A stretch of DNA of 64,000 nucleotides from Dysgonomonas sp. HDW5A (GTDB lineage: Bacteria > Bacteroidota > Bacteroidia > Bacteroidales > Dysgonomonadaceae): contig NZ_CP049857.1 of the NCBI RefSeq assembly GCF_011299555.1, forward strand, positions 2,232,001 to 2,296,000, written 5' to 3'. The translations under genes were made by a program, and so were the position numbers. The notes below the pieces were generated by a model. The model worked only from the letters and a program-made list of their open reading frames with translations. It searched no databases and was not told the origin of the DNA. Below are positions 18,486 through 26,765 of this stretch, one piece after another. The stretch's first letter is position 1. The number at the start of each line of letters is the position of its first letter.

Positions 18486-18568
18486 CACAACTAGGGTTAG
18501 TTATGTCGATAAAATATCGCATTAAATATTTAACGCTACTTAAATCGGAGACTAATGCAAAACACCTA

Positions 18569-18599
18569 TTGTGATATTTTTTAATTATGACTAATTTTG
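18569..18599 (+). promoter_or_regulatory. Promoter of gpmA
   Basis: TAATTTTG (18592-18599) matches the TAnnTTTG -7 box, and TTG (18569-18571) lies 20 bases upstream. The start codon is 62 bases downstream, and the leader contains a palindromic repeat at 18614-18630. Confidence 0.55.
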
Positions 18600-18613
18600 G
18601 TAAATATACTATA

Positions 18614-18630
18614 TGAGGTCTGCGACCTCA
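18614..18630. repeat. Palindromic intergenic repeat in the gpmA leader
   Basis: TGAGGTC and GACCTCA arms around TGC. Same design as 12248-12264. It lies between the predicted gpmA promoter and start codon, so it would form a 7-bp hairpin in the 5' untranslated region. Confidence 0.55.
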
Positions 18631-18661
18631 ATTTCGAAGAAAACCTAAAACAAAAAAAGAT

Positions 18662-19408
18662 ATGAAAAAAGTTGTATTGATCCGTCACGGTGAGAGTGTA
18701 TGGAATTTGGAAAACAGATTTACAGGTTGGACAGATGTTGATTTAACTGAGAATGGTGTTAAAGAAGCAATCAAAGCCGGTAAACTTTTAAAAGAAAAAG
18801 GATTTAAATTCGAAAAAGCGTATACTTCATATTTGAAGAGAGCTAATAAAACATTGAATACAATCTTAGATCAAATGGATTTAGATTGGATTCCTGTTGA
18901 AAAATCTTGGCGTTTGAACGAAAAGCATTATGGTATGCTTCAAGGTTTGAACAAAGCAGAAACTGCTGAGAAATATGGCGATGAGCAAGTTCTTATCTGG
19001 AGACGTAGCTACGATGTTCCACCAACAGCATTAGCTGCTGACGATCCTCGTTCTCCATATCTTGATCCTCGTTACAAAGACGTAGATAAAAAAGACCTTC
19101 CTCTTACAGAAGCTTTGAAAGACACTGTGGAAAGAATACTTCCTTATTGGAATGATACTATTTTCCAAGCGTTGAAAGATCACGATGAGATTATTGTTGC
19201 TGCTCACGGTAACAGTCTTCGTGGTATAATCAAACACCTGAAAGGAATTTCTGATGAAGATATCGTATCATTGAATCTTCCAACAGCTGTTCCTTACTTA
19301 TTCGAGTTTGATGACAACTTGAAACTTGTAAATGACGAATTCTTGGGTGATCCGGAAGAAATCAAAGCTTTGATGGATGCTGTAGCCAATCAAGGAAAAA
19401 AGAAATAA
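18662..19408 (+). CDS. gpmA: 2,3-bisphosphoglycerate-dependent phosphoglycerate mutase
   Basis: Glycolytic enzyme interconverting 3- and 2-phosphoglycerate through a phosphohistidine. The 248-residue length is standard for the dPGM family. The catalytic [10 protein letters not shown] (His9) opens the protein; [16 protein letters not shown] and [11 protein letters not shown] (substrate arginine) follow, [16 protein letters not shown] is diagnostic of the family, and AAHGNSLRG holds the second active-site His (His182). Single gene with its own promoter and a very strong intrinsic terminator. Codons look highly adapted (GAA, AAA, CGT), as expected for an abundant enzyme. Confidence 0.98.
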   Translation: MKKVVLIRHGESVWNLENRFTGWTDVDLTENGVKEAIKAGKLLKEKGFKFEKAYTSYLKRANKTLNTILDQMDLDWIPVEKSWRLNEKHYGMLQGLNKAETAEKYGDEQVLIWRRSYDVPPTALAADDPRSPYLDPRYKDVDKKDLPLTEALKDTVERILPYWNDTIFQALKDHDEIIVAAHGNSLRGIIKHLKGISDEDIVSLNLPTAVPYLFEFDDNLKLVNDEFLGDPEEIKALMDAVANQGKKK

Positions 19409-19426
19409 GGTTATGCTTATATAAAA

Positions 19427-19467
19427 AAGAAAGCCATCATTCATTTGAATGATGGCTTTCTTTTTTT
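19427..19467 (+). terminator. Intrinsic terminator of gpmA
   Basis: A perfect 16-bp stem (arms 19427-19442 and 19447-19462) closes a 4-base loop and is followed by a T run. The stem core is GAAAGCCATCATTC. It may also serve the convergent minus-strand gene that ends at 19485. Confidence 0.92.
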
Positions 19468-19484
19468 AGTAATGCTGCAACTAT

Positions 19485-20366
19485 TTAATTATTATTGAGC
19501 TTTTTGATTATTCTGTCTTCAAATAGCTGGATGAGATCATTGTATAGTGGAGGTATTGAGTCTGCCGTCCTATCTATGATAATCGTATCAGGAAGATATC
19601 CATATTTAATGATGCTTGTTAAATTTATTTTTGAAGAGTGATTATCTCCCGTGATATAAAAATGGGTATTTTCGTCATCTATCCGGATAGTGTCTGTATC
19701 TTTTAGCTTATTATAATCCAGTATTTTGGCTATGGCTTCTTTTATGTATTTATGATCTGATAAATATGTATGTCCTATACTGTCAAAAACAATAGTGCCG
19801 GCATAATATTTTTTGAGATAATTCACCCTTTCCATTTGGAGGTTATTGTATCTTTCTATTAACTTTTCCTTTGAGTAGGGGAATTGGTAACTATTCTCAA
19901 TATTAACGAATTTGTATGTGGGTGTTGTTTGAAATATAGGTCGTTGACTTGTAGCAATAAATGAGAATAAGGATACTCCCATAATAGCATATTTCAGTAT
20001 CGGATTTATTTCCTTGTATTTGAACTTCGAGAATAAGAAATAGGATAGTAATAGGCTGATAAGGGCTATGTTGTCACTCTGATCAACTACCCTGTTAATA
20101 GGTACACCGACTGAGTTTACTGTGTCGATTAATGGCTGTGAGTAGCTGCTTTTCCAGAAAATAAATAAAACGGCAATCACTATATGGACCTGTTTTTTGT
20201 ATCGAGGCAATAGTGAACTGAAAAAGTATGCAAAGGCAAATAATCCTGCAAAATCAGATAGTTTTCCCGTTAACAATCCAGGAAATGCATACTTTAAATA
20301 AAAGTCATTTAAAAGTAGTAACAAAATAGAAAATATAAAAACAGGATGCTTTAGTTTCGACTTCAT
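19485..20366 (-). CDS. Uncharacterised membrane protein
   Basis: A 293-residue protein not matched to a named family. Residues 1-150 contain about four or five hydrophobic segments with distinctive conserved-looking motifs: LLLNDFYLKYAFPGLLTG, GKLSDFAGLF, FWKSSYSQPLID and NRVVDQSDNIAL. Charged residues (Asp, Lys, Arg) inside or next to the helices suggest a functional membrane pocket. Residues 160-293 are soluble, alpha/beta in character. It is the last of three minus-strand genes (lipoprotein, 808-residue protein, this one; gap 37 bases), so a shared envelope role is likely. Its function is unknown; similar N-terminal motifs occur, as far as I recall, in other unnamed bacterial membrane proteins. 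Confidence 0.6.
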   Translation of the reverse strand: MKSKLKHPVFIFSILLLLLNDFYLKYAFPGLLTGKLSDFAGLFAFAYFFSSLLPRYKKQVHIVIAVLFIFWKSSYSQPLIDTVNSVGVPINRVVDQSDNIALISLLLSYFLFSKFKYKEINPILKYAIMGVSLFSFIATSQRPIFQTTPTYKFVNIENSYQFPYSKEKLIERYNNLQMERVNYLKKYYAGTIVFDSIGHTYLSDHKYIKEAIAKILDYNKLKDTDTIRIDDENTHFYITGDNHSSKINLTSIIKYGYLPDTIIIDRTADSIPPLYNDLIQLFEDRIIKKLNNN

Positions 20367-20403
20367 AACTGTGTAGTGAGGATATATAATTATAGACTTA
20401 GAT

Positions 20404-22830
20404 TTAATTTATAAATGCCTCGTAACCTAGGCACTCGTTTTGTTTGGCAAACCGCGTATTCAAGTAATTATCGTAATATTCTTTGGAGTATTTAGCCGCC
20501 AGAGCCTTATCTTTTTCGCTACCGTTTAACACGATATTGTGCCAGTGTGTACGGCTCAGCATTAAGGTTGCAGAGGCTTTTTGTTCATTGTTTTGTGCTT
20601 TCTCGTAGGCTTTCTCGTAATACTCCTGAGCAATAGAAGCTGTCATATACGCACTTCTCCACGGGTCAAGCATCTTTATGTTCCCGTAATAGGCATCGCT
20701 TCCACTCCAACTATAAGAAACCATCATCCATGAATTGCCCCAATAAGTTGTGTTGAAAAAGGCATGCCCTAATTTGAGATAAGCATCTGCCGATTTTTTA
20801 GGATCACTTCCTTTGGCTGTTTTTTCAAGGTCGAGCAATGTTTTCACAAAACTGGTCTTATTAAACTTGTATGTGAAATCGCGGCTTTCTTGAGAATACA
20901 GATTCTTTGGTATAAAAGGGTCTTCATTCAAGTAGTCCTTAAAATAATACGTTGTATCCCAGAAGTCCTGTTTCATGTCGGCAAACGATTCATAGGCAGT
21001 TTGTAAATCCCTGTTACGAAATGCGATTGTACCTTTTAAATCTCTGTAAGCATCTATCGGATTGAAGGGTTGATCGCAGATGTACTGTTCGAATTCGCTC
21101 TTGTTCGTTTTTTGTAGGAGTGCGATTAGTTTGTCCATATCCGATACAGAAGCATTGTAGTCCAGTTGTCTCATAACTCCATAATAATCGGAAGAATACC
21201 CCTGTGTATTCCAAAATGCGTCTCCGTCATAACTACGGTCTTTATTCGATATGTTCTTTAAAAGACAGTAGGATACAATGTCTCCTTTTTTCTTCAATTC
21301 ATTTGATAATGCCAGATCTAACGTGTAAATTATTCTGTTATAATTATCATAACTGGCGACATCCTCATTTTTAGAACTATACATGCTTTCTTTATGTCTG
21401 TTAGGCACTGCCCGAAGCTGTGATTTCAGCTTATTTATTTCACTGACATAGTTTTTCTTGAAGCTGCCAGTTGTTACATCATCGGTTTTGATGGATAGCC
21501 AAATATTTTCGATAGACTTTTGTAATAATATGGATGGATCGGCTTTAGACGATATGCTAGCCAAATATTCTTTGGCTTCGGCTCCATTTTCTTCCAATAG
21601 AGATAGATGAGCTAAGGCAATAGCATAATAATCTTTTTCGTCTTGTTGCTTGGTCTCATTTCTGAGTGTGATTACAAATACTTTAAGTCTTTTAAGGTAT
21701 TCTAAGTCAGTCTCGAGATTCTGCTTTTTTATTTCGGCTGTCTCTTCGTCATCATTCCAACTATACCGATACTGGTATGCTCGTGAGAACGGATTTTCTT
21801 CCGATTTTAAGTAAATAGAACTTATTAACCAATCTTCCAGTTTATTTATCTCACGCATAACCATAAATGTGAGGTACTGACTGTTTTTATCCAGATTATG
21901 GATGTTCTGTATAGAATCTAAAGTACGTCCCGGGTTTTGGATTGATCTGAGTACGACCTCTATACTTTTTTCTTTATCGGTGAATGTTGAAGGTGTAGGG
22001 ATATTGTAATTGTACAATTGCACGGCTCTGAGTTTTTTCTCATCGCTACTGTCAAAAACCTGAATATAATACAGATTGGCATCGGCTTTTCTTTCGAGCC
22101 TGTCCAATGACATGGCCTTGAACAATCCCGCCCATACAGACATTAGACTGTTGGGATTAATTGTTTTAAAATAAGTGTCGAATATTTCGGAAGCCTCTTG
22201 GTATTCCTCCAATTGCCAGCTTAAACGCACTGCCTGAAATGCATATCGCTCTTTTAAAAATGCAGATTTTACAGTGTTTAGCTTTGCCTTTGCTTCAGCC
22301 AGTAATTCGTATTTTTGGGCTATACTTTTATTAGGGGCTTTATTAGGTTCATCTTTCCATTCTTCGAAGTTGGCATCGGTGAAATCATATTCGGTGGATT
22401 CTGCTTTCTTGGCAAAAACAAGATAATCGAGTATGTCTTTATGCTTTTTATCGGCAGTAAGATACTTTATTAAGGAGTTGCCCTTATATTCCTTTAATCC
22501 CGAATTTTCGAAAGAGCTAATAAACGCAGTCGGATCAGTATTATATTGTATCTCATAAATGTCATCCAAGCTGATATCTTTTGATGTTGCCTTTTGCCAT
22601 TCGGTAATATTGCGGGTGCGGTCGTTACCCATCGGGTCAGGATTCATATTATAGAATAACGAAGCCGTAGTGTAAACAAAAGGGTTCATCGATTGCATCC
22701 ATGGCAATTGTGCTTGAAATGTCATAGGTCGATATTCCCATTCAAATTCCCAATAACCACAGGCTTTTAAATTTCCTTGTGTTATAAATAGGCTAATGAG
22801 AAGAGCTAGTGTAAATATTTTTGATTTCAT
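20404..22830 (-). CDS. Large secreted protein of unknown function
   Basis: An 808-residue protein with a signal peptide (MKSKIFTLALLISLFITQG) followed by ACGYWEFEWEYRPMTFQ. The Cys does not follow a good lipobox. The start is taken at 22830; a longer reading from 22863 would add a non-signal-like leader. The body is helical and rich in Tyr, Lys, Asp and Ala, with stretches such as AYLKLGHAFFNTTYWGNSW and YEKAYEKAQNNEQKASATLMLSR that look like TPR-type helix pairs, suggesting a scaffold or binding protein. It overlaps the upstream lipoprotein gene by 38 bases, indicating coupled expression. No enzyme motif found. It may be a surface or periplasmic partner of the other two genes. Confidence 0.6.
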   Translation of the reverse strand: MKSKIFTLALLISLFITQGNLKACGYWEFEWEYRPMTFQAQLPWMQSMNPFVYTTASLFYNMNPDPMGNDRTRNITEWQKATSKDISLDDIYEIQYNTDPTAFISSFENSGLKEYKGNSLIKYLTADKKHKDILDYLVFAKKAESTEYDFTDANFEEWKDEPNKAPNKSIAQKYELLAEAKAKLNTVKSAFLKERYAFQAVRLSWQLEEYQEASEIFDTYFKTINPNSLMSVWAGLFKAMSLDRLERKADANLYYIQVFDSSDEKKLRAVQLYNYNIPTPSTFTDKEKSIEVVLRSIQNPGRTLDSIQNIHNLDKNSQYLTFMVMREINKLEDWLISSIYLKSEENPFSRAYQYRYSWNDDEETAEIKKQNLETDLEYLKRLKVFVITLRNETKQQDEKDYYAIALAHLSLLEENGAEAKEYLASISSKADPSILLQKSIENIWLSIKTDDVTTGSFKKNYVSEINKLKSQLRAVPNRHKESMYSSKNEDVASYDNYNRIIYTLDLALSNELKKKGDIVSYCLLKNISNKDRSYDGDAFWNTQGYSSDYYGVMRQLDYNASVSDMDKLIALLQKTNKSEFEQYICDQPFNPIDAYRDLKGTIAFRNRDLQTAYESFADMKQDFWDTTYYFKDYLNEDPFIPKNLYSQESRDFTYKFNKTSFVKTLLDLEKTAKGSDPKKSADAYLKLGHAFFNTTYWGNSWMMVSYSWSGSDAYYGNIKMLDPWRSAYMTASIAQEYYEKAYEKAQNNEQKASATLMLSRTHWHNIVLNGSEKDKALAAKYSKEYYDNYLNTRFAKQNECLGYEAFIN

Positions 22831-23854
22831 CAGTTGGTATATTATTAGTGTCGCCCCATGCAAAAAATGTAATGCGTGAGTACTTATCTGTTTTTATTTC
22901 AGAGAGTAAATATTGGGATAATTCTTGTAACTCTTGTTTGGTGAGGGCTTCAATTCTTATTTCATCCCCCGGACGGGCAAAGAAATCGCCTATAACCATT
23001 TCTTCATTTAGGCGAAACTTGTTTTCGGCAATTTGACTATATTGTTTATTGTTGGAATAATTTTCGCAGGTTGCATTTCTGATTACTCCTTTGAATTCCT
23101 TATTCCGGAAAATTACTCCCCAACTGAATAATGGTAAAGCAATATCAGTTTTCAGTGGATAGCTGACTCCGGATACATATTTCTTGATTTCATCGAGAGT
23201 TACTATCGAGTTTTCGATGTCATATTCATTAGCTGCCTGTAAATTGTAGCACATCAATAGAACCCTTTTTACGGGAGGTATGCCTGCCACTGTCGGATTC
23301 TTGTATTGCCAAAGACGTAGGGTAGTAGTTATCTCTTTGTCGGGAATGGCAGCTTGCAGCTTTTCGATGAAATAAAAGAATTTATCTTTTGTGCCTTTCG
23401 ACCAATCGCAATCAATCAGTATCTCTGAATATTTGTTGGCAAAATCTTGAATAGCGAATTGCTCGTTGGTTTGATCTATTCTACTTTTTATTCTTGTCGC
23501 CAATGTATCCAATTGTTCCTTTGATGATTTTTCAAATACATTATTCGAGAAAAATATGGCAGGGGTTATATGATTACAAGGTAGAGAGTCTTTACTAGCC
23601 AATATGGTACTTATTGGTTTGGCTTGTTTTGAGCCGGCGTCCCATCCCACATCAAAATAGCGGATATACATGTGATCGGCTGTGGTTTGCTTCCATACAT
23701 TATTATCTTGAGTATCAAATGTAAAAGTTGTCTTCCAATAACAAAAGGAATTTTGCTCGTCAAGACTCCTTTTTTCTGATGAATTACAACTGACAAGTAG
23801 TGTGATAATTAATGTGTATAATAAATATTTCAATGCTATAAATCTTTTGTTCAA
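22793..23854 (-). CDS. Lipoprotein of unknown function
   Basis: A 353-residue protein with a signal and lipobox (LLVSC, Cys23), so it is probably anchored in the outer or inner membrane. The only available start in front of the signal is TTG at 23854; no in-frame ATG lies between it and an upstream stop. Segments such as YIRYFDVGWDA, EILIDCDWSKGTKDKFFYFIEKL and RVLLMCYNLQA recall an (alpha/beta)8, glycosidase-like fold: the strand-end DVGWD and LIDCDWS would line an active cleft. This is a structural guess only. First gene of the three-gene minus-strand group; its 3' end overlaps the next gene by 38 bases. Confidence 0.55.
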   Translation of the reverse strand: MNKRFIALKYLLYTLIITLLVSCNSSEKRSLDEQNSFCYWKTTFTFDTQDNNVWKQTTADHMYIRYFDVGWDAGSKQAKPISTILASKDSLPCNHITPAIFFSNNVFEKSSKEQLDTLATRIKSRIDQTNEQFAIQDFANKYSEILIDCDWSKGTKDKFFYFIEKLQAAIPDKEITTTLRLWQYKNPTVAGIPPVKRVLLMCYNLQAANEYDIENSIVTLDEIKKYVSGVSYPLKTDIALPLFSWGVIFRNKEFKGVIRNATCENYSNNKQYSQIAENKFRLNEEMVIGDFFARPGDEIRIEALTKQELQELSQYLLSEIKTDKYSRITFFAWGDTNNIPTDEIKNIYTSSSH

Positions 23855-24179
23855 AGGTATAAAATAAGTAAGATGAACTATTTAATGTCATGCTTAAAAA
23901 AATATAACCGGTAGTGATTGTTTTCGGTACTTGAGTAATAGAAAGTCTAATGCACTAGATGATTATTTTGTTAGAAATAGTTGATGTTAGTTTTCTTATT
24001 ATAAATAAAACCAATCATTAATTATACCTTATCAAAGGGTTTGATATCAGAGTTTTGACATTTTGATAGAAAACAATAGAAGAATATTTGTTTTAAATGG
24101 CTGGATATCTTCAACAAATCACTAATTTAGATGTTCAATATTACACAGTAAGAAAATATAATATCAAAACTTATAAAAT
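23855..24179. other. Divergent 325-base intergenic region with an operator-like palindrome
   Basis: Separates the minus-strand lipoprotein group from the plus-strand gnd-zwf-pgl operon. It is AT-rich and has no ORF. The one clear signal is TATCAAA-ggg-TTTGATA (24030-24046), a 7-bp palindrome typical of a dimeric repressor or activator site, with a further TTTGATA half-site at 24062-24068. No convincing TAnnTTTG box was found for gnd. Confidence 0.5.
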
Positions 24180-25076
24180 ATGAAAATCGGATTTGTTGGT
24201 TTAGGCAAGATGGGTGGCAAAATGGTTGAACGCCTATTGAATCATGGACATGAGGTTGTAGTTTATAACTTAACTTCAAAAGAAGTAGATGAGGCTGTTA
24301 GCAAAGGTGCTGTAGCTGCTAAAGACTTGACTGACTTAGTTGGAAAATTAGACGGACGTAAATTGGTGTGGTTGATGGTTCCTGCCGGAAAACCTGTAGA
24401 AGAAAACATAGCAGAGCTTGTTTCGCTATTAGGCAAAGATGATATTATTGTTGATGGTGGAAACAGCTACTGGAGAGAAACTGTAGAACGTGGTAAAAAA
24501 GTTGCCGAAAAAGGCATTCATTATATAGATTGTGGAACCAGCGGTGGTGTTTGGGGACTTCAAAATGGTTACTGTCTGATGTACGGTGGCGAAAAAGGTG
24601 CTTGTGATTTTGCAGAGCCTATTTTCAAATCATTAGCTCCTGAAAACGGATATATCCGTTGCGGAGAAAGTGGTTCGGGACACATGGTGAAAATGGTTCA
24701 CAATGGTATCGAATACGGAATGATGCAGGCTTATGCCGAAGGTTTCGAAATTATGAAAAAATCTCCATACGATGTTGATTTAGAAAAAATCTCTCGTGTA
24801 TGGATGCAAGGTTCGGTCGTACGTTCGTGGTTACTTGAGTTGATTGGCAACGCATTGGAAGGAAACGAAGACCTGGCAGGTATTAAACCTTATGTTTCTG
24901 ATAGCGGTGAAGGTCGTTGGACTGTACAAACTGCTATTGACTTTGATGTACCTGCTCACGCAATTACCGCATCATTGTTTACTCGTTTCGAATCAAGAGA
25001 AAACGATTCGTATGCATATAAATTATTGTCTGCCATGAGAAATCAATTTGGCGGTCACGAGATAAAAAAAGACTAA
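24180..25076 (+). CDS. gnd: 6-phosphogluconate dehydrogenase, decarboxylating, short form
   Basis: Oxidises 6-phosphogluconate to ribulose 5-phosphate and CO2. At 298 residues it belongs to the short class (about 300 residues, YqeC/GndA-like, often NAD-preferring) rather than the 470-residue NADP enzyme. The Rossmann motif is GFVGLGKMGGKM (residues 4-15), the family signature is IDGGNSYWRET-like (VDGGNSYWRET), the GTSGGVWG loop binds substrate, and the catalytic Lys/His-Asn set lies in HMVKMVHNGIEYGMMQ. It is followed by zwf and pgl on the same strand, giving the full oxidative pentose phosphate pathway in one operon. The spacer to zwf carries a REP-like pair. Confidence 0.95.
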   Translation: MKIGFVGLGKMGGKMVERLLNHGHEVVVYNLTSKEVDEAVSKGAVAAKDLTDLVGKLDGRKLVWLMVPAGKPVEENIAELVSLLGKDDIIVDGGNSYWRETVERGKKVAEKGIHYIDCGTSGGVWGLQNGYCLMYGGEKGACDFAEPIFKSLAPENGYIRCGESGSGHMVKMVHNGIEYGMMQAYAEGFEIMKKSPYDVDLEKISRVWMQGSVVRSWLLELIGNALEGNEDLAGIKPYVSDSGEGRWTVQTAIDFDVPAHAITASLFTRFESRENDSYAYKLLSAMRNQFGGHEIKKD

Positions 25077-25086
25077 GATCTTTAAA

Positions 25087-25156
25087 GTAGGGGCGTATTG
25101 TATACGCCCGTTTACATAAGTCTGTTTGTTTAAGGGCGTATACAATACGCCCCTAC
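25087..25156. repeat. REP/BIME-like inverted pair of GTAG-headed hairpins
   Basis: Two 23-base arms (25087-25109 and 25134-25156) are perfect inverted repeats separated by 24 bases. Each arm begins (or ends, on the opposite strand) with GTAG followed by GGGCGTAT-tgt-ATACGCCC, itself an 8-bp hairpin. A GTAG head next to a palindrome, paired in opposite orientation, is the defining layout of REP sequences mobilised by RAYT (REP-associated tyrosine) transposases. It lies between gnd and zwf, 15 bases before the zwf start. A decayed copy is at 11136-11208. No RAYT gene is in the window. Confidence 0.75.
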
Positions 25157-25171
25157 TAAAGAAAAAAGCGA

Positions 25172-26701
25172 ATGAAAAAAATAAAAGATCAGGTCTTGGT
25201 GATTTTTGGTGCGTCGGGTGACTTGACATATCGAAAATTAGTTCCGGCTCTTTTCGATCTATATAAGCAAAAATCTTTGCCCGATAATTTTGTTGTGCTG
25301 GGTGTTGCACGAAGTTCCTTTACTGATACTTCGTTCAGAGAGAAAATGATTGATGGAATACGTCAGTTTGCAATATCGAAAGATGCTGCCGAAAAAGAGA
25401 TTGACGCTTTTTCTGAAAAGCTGTTTTATCTGTCGATAAATACGGATGATGGAGCTGAATATTCAAAACTTACATCTCGTCTTAAAGGATTTGATGATGA
25501 GAAAGGAACAGATGGCAATTACTTATTCTATCTGTCTACTCCTCCTAACTTGTATCCTTTGATACCTAAGTTTCTGGCTAAAGAGGGTTTGAATGAAAGC
25601 AAAGGCAAAATCAGACGTATTGTTATAGAGAAACCGTTTGGTAATGATTTGAAGTCGGCAGTAGAACTTAATAAAAGTCTTTTGAACGATTATGAAGAGC
25701 ATCAGATCTATCGTATGGATCACTATCTGGGTAAAGAGACAGTGCAAAACTTGCTAGTGACTCGTTTCTCAAATAGTATCTATGAGCCTTTGTGGAATCG
25801 GAATTATATTCACCATGTAGAAATTACCGCTGCCGAAAGTATCGGAGTTGAAGGTCGTGGAGGATATTATGATCATTCGGGAGCTATGCGTGATATGATT
25901 CAGAATCACTTGTTTCAGTTACTGGCTCTAGTGGCTATGGAACCGCCTACGGTGATTGAATCGGATGCTATCAGAAATGAAAAGCTGAAAGTCTTTCAAG
26001 CTATGCGTCCATTGAGTCAGCTTGATATTCAAAATAATGTAATAAGAGGTCAATATACGGCAGCAAACGTTAAACGTGTTCCTCAGAAAGGATATAGAGA
26101 AGAAACGGGAGTTAATCCCAATTCTCGTACCGAAACCTATGTAGCCATGAAGATGTTTGTTGATAACTGGCGTTGGGGTGGTGTGCCTTTTTATCTTCGT
26201 ACAGGGAAGCGTTTGCCTACCCGTGTGTCGGAAATAGTTATACATTTCAAACCAACTCCACTTAACTTGTTTGTTGACAACAAAGAATATTGCAGTGATG
26301 GAAATGTATTGGTAATACGCATACATCCAGATGAGGGCATCTTATTGAAAACAGGTATGAAAGTTCCGGGAAATGGTTACAGGGTAAAAGAGGTGAATAT
26401 GGATTTCCACTATTCGCAACTACAAGATACCTATGTTCCGGGAGCATACGAACGCTTGTTGCTAGATGCCATGTTGGGTGACTCTACTCTATACACACGT
26501 GGCGATGCTTTGGAATTTGCATGGAAGTTTGTTCAACCGATACTCGATTATTGGGAAGCAAATCCGGATGCTCCATTGTATGGATATCCCTGCGGATCGT
26601 GGGGGCCTGCATGTGCCGATGGTTTGATCGAGGGTGAAAATATGACATGGAGATATCCGTGTAAAAATCTGTCAGACGACGGTATATATTGTGAATTATA
26701 G
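25172..26701 (+). CDS. zwf: Glucose-6-phosphate 1-dehydrogenase
   Basis: First enzyme of the oxidative pentose phosphate pathway; produces NADPH and 6-phosphogluconolactone. The 509-residue length is normal. The coenzyme motif is GASGDLTYRKL (residues 14-24), the active-site signature is YRMDHYLGKETVQN, which holds the catalytic His and the substrate Lys, and RGGYYDHSGAMRDMIQNHLFQ follows. It sits second in the gnd-zwf-pgl operon, directly after a BIME-like repeat that may affect mRNA stability or separate expression from gnd. A further palindromic repeat copy lies between zwf and pgl. Confidence 0.98.
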   Translation: MKKIKDQVLVIFGASGDLTYRKLVPALFDLYKQKSLPDNFVVLGVARSSFTDTSFREKMIDGIRQFAISKDAAEKEIDAFSEKLFYLSINTDDGAEYSKLTSRLKGFDDEKGTDGNYLFYLSTPPNLYPLIPKFLAKEGLNESKGKIRRIVIEKPFGNDLKSAVELNKSLLNDYEEHQIYRMDHYLGKETVQNLLVTRFSNSIYEPLWNRNYIHHVEITAAESIGVEGRGGYYDHSGAMRDMIQNHLFQLLALVAMEPPTVIESDAIRNEKLKVFQAMRPLSQLDIQNNVIRGQYTAANVKRVPQKGYREETGVNPNSRTETYVAMKMFVDNWRWGGVPFYLRTGKRLPTRVSEIVIHFKPTPLNLFVDNKEYCSDGNVLVIRIHPDEGILLKTGMKVPGNGYRVKEVNMDFHYSQLQDTYVPGAYERLLLDAMLGDSTLYTRGDALEFAWKFVQPILDYWEANPDAPLYGYPCGSWGPACADGLIEGENMTWRYPCKNLSDDGIYCEL

Positions 26702-26716
26702 GTCTTAGGCTATTTA

Positions 26717-26750
26717 CTTACCAAAGCAATAAATAGCTCTGTGAACTTGG
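26717..26750. repeat. Intergenic repeat copy, reverse orientation
   Basis: TTACCAAAGCAATAAATAGC followed by TCTGTGAACTTGG is the reverse-oriented form of the unit at 27574-27608 and 34126-34154, with a degenerate palindrome. It lies between zwf and pgl. Confidence 0.45.
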
Positions 26751-26765
26751 ATATTATCAATTACT

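Noticed and set aside
22831-22863. Longer start for the 808-residue secreted protein
   Set aside because: The extra 11 residues have no signal-peptide character and would put a longer leader in front of the clear signal sequence that starts at 22830.
25087-25156. Intrinsic terminator of gnd
   Set aside because: Stem is strong but no T run follows on either strand, and each arm forms its own hairpin; a REP/BIME reading fits better.
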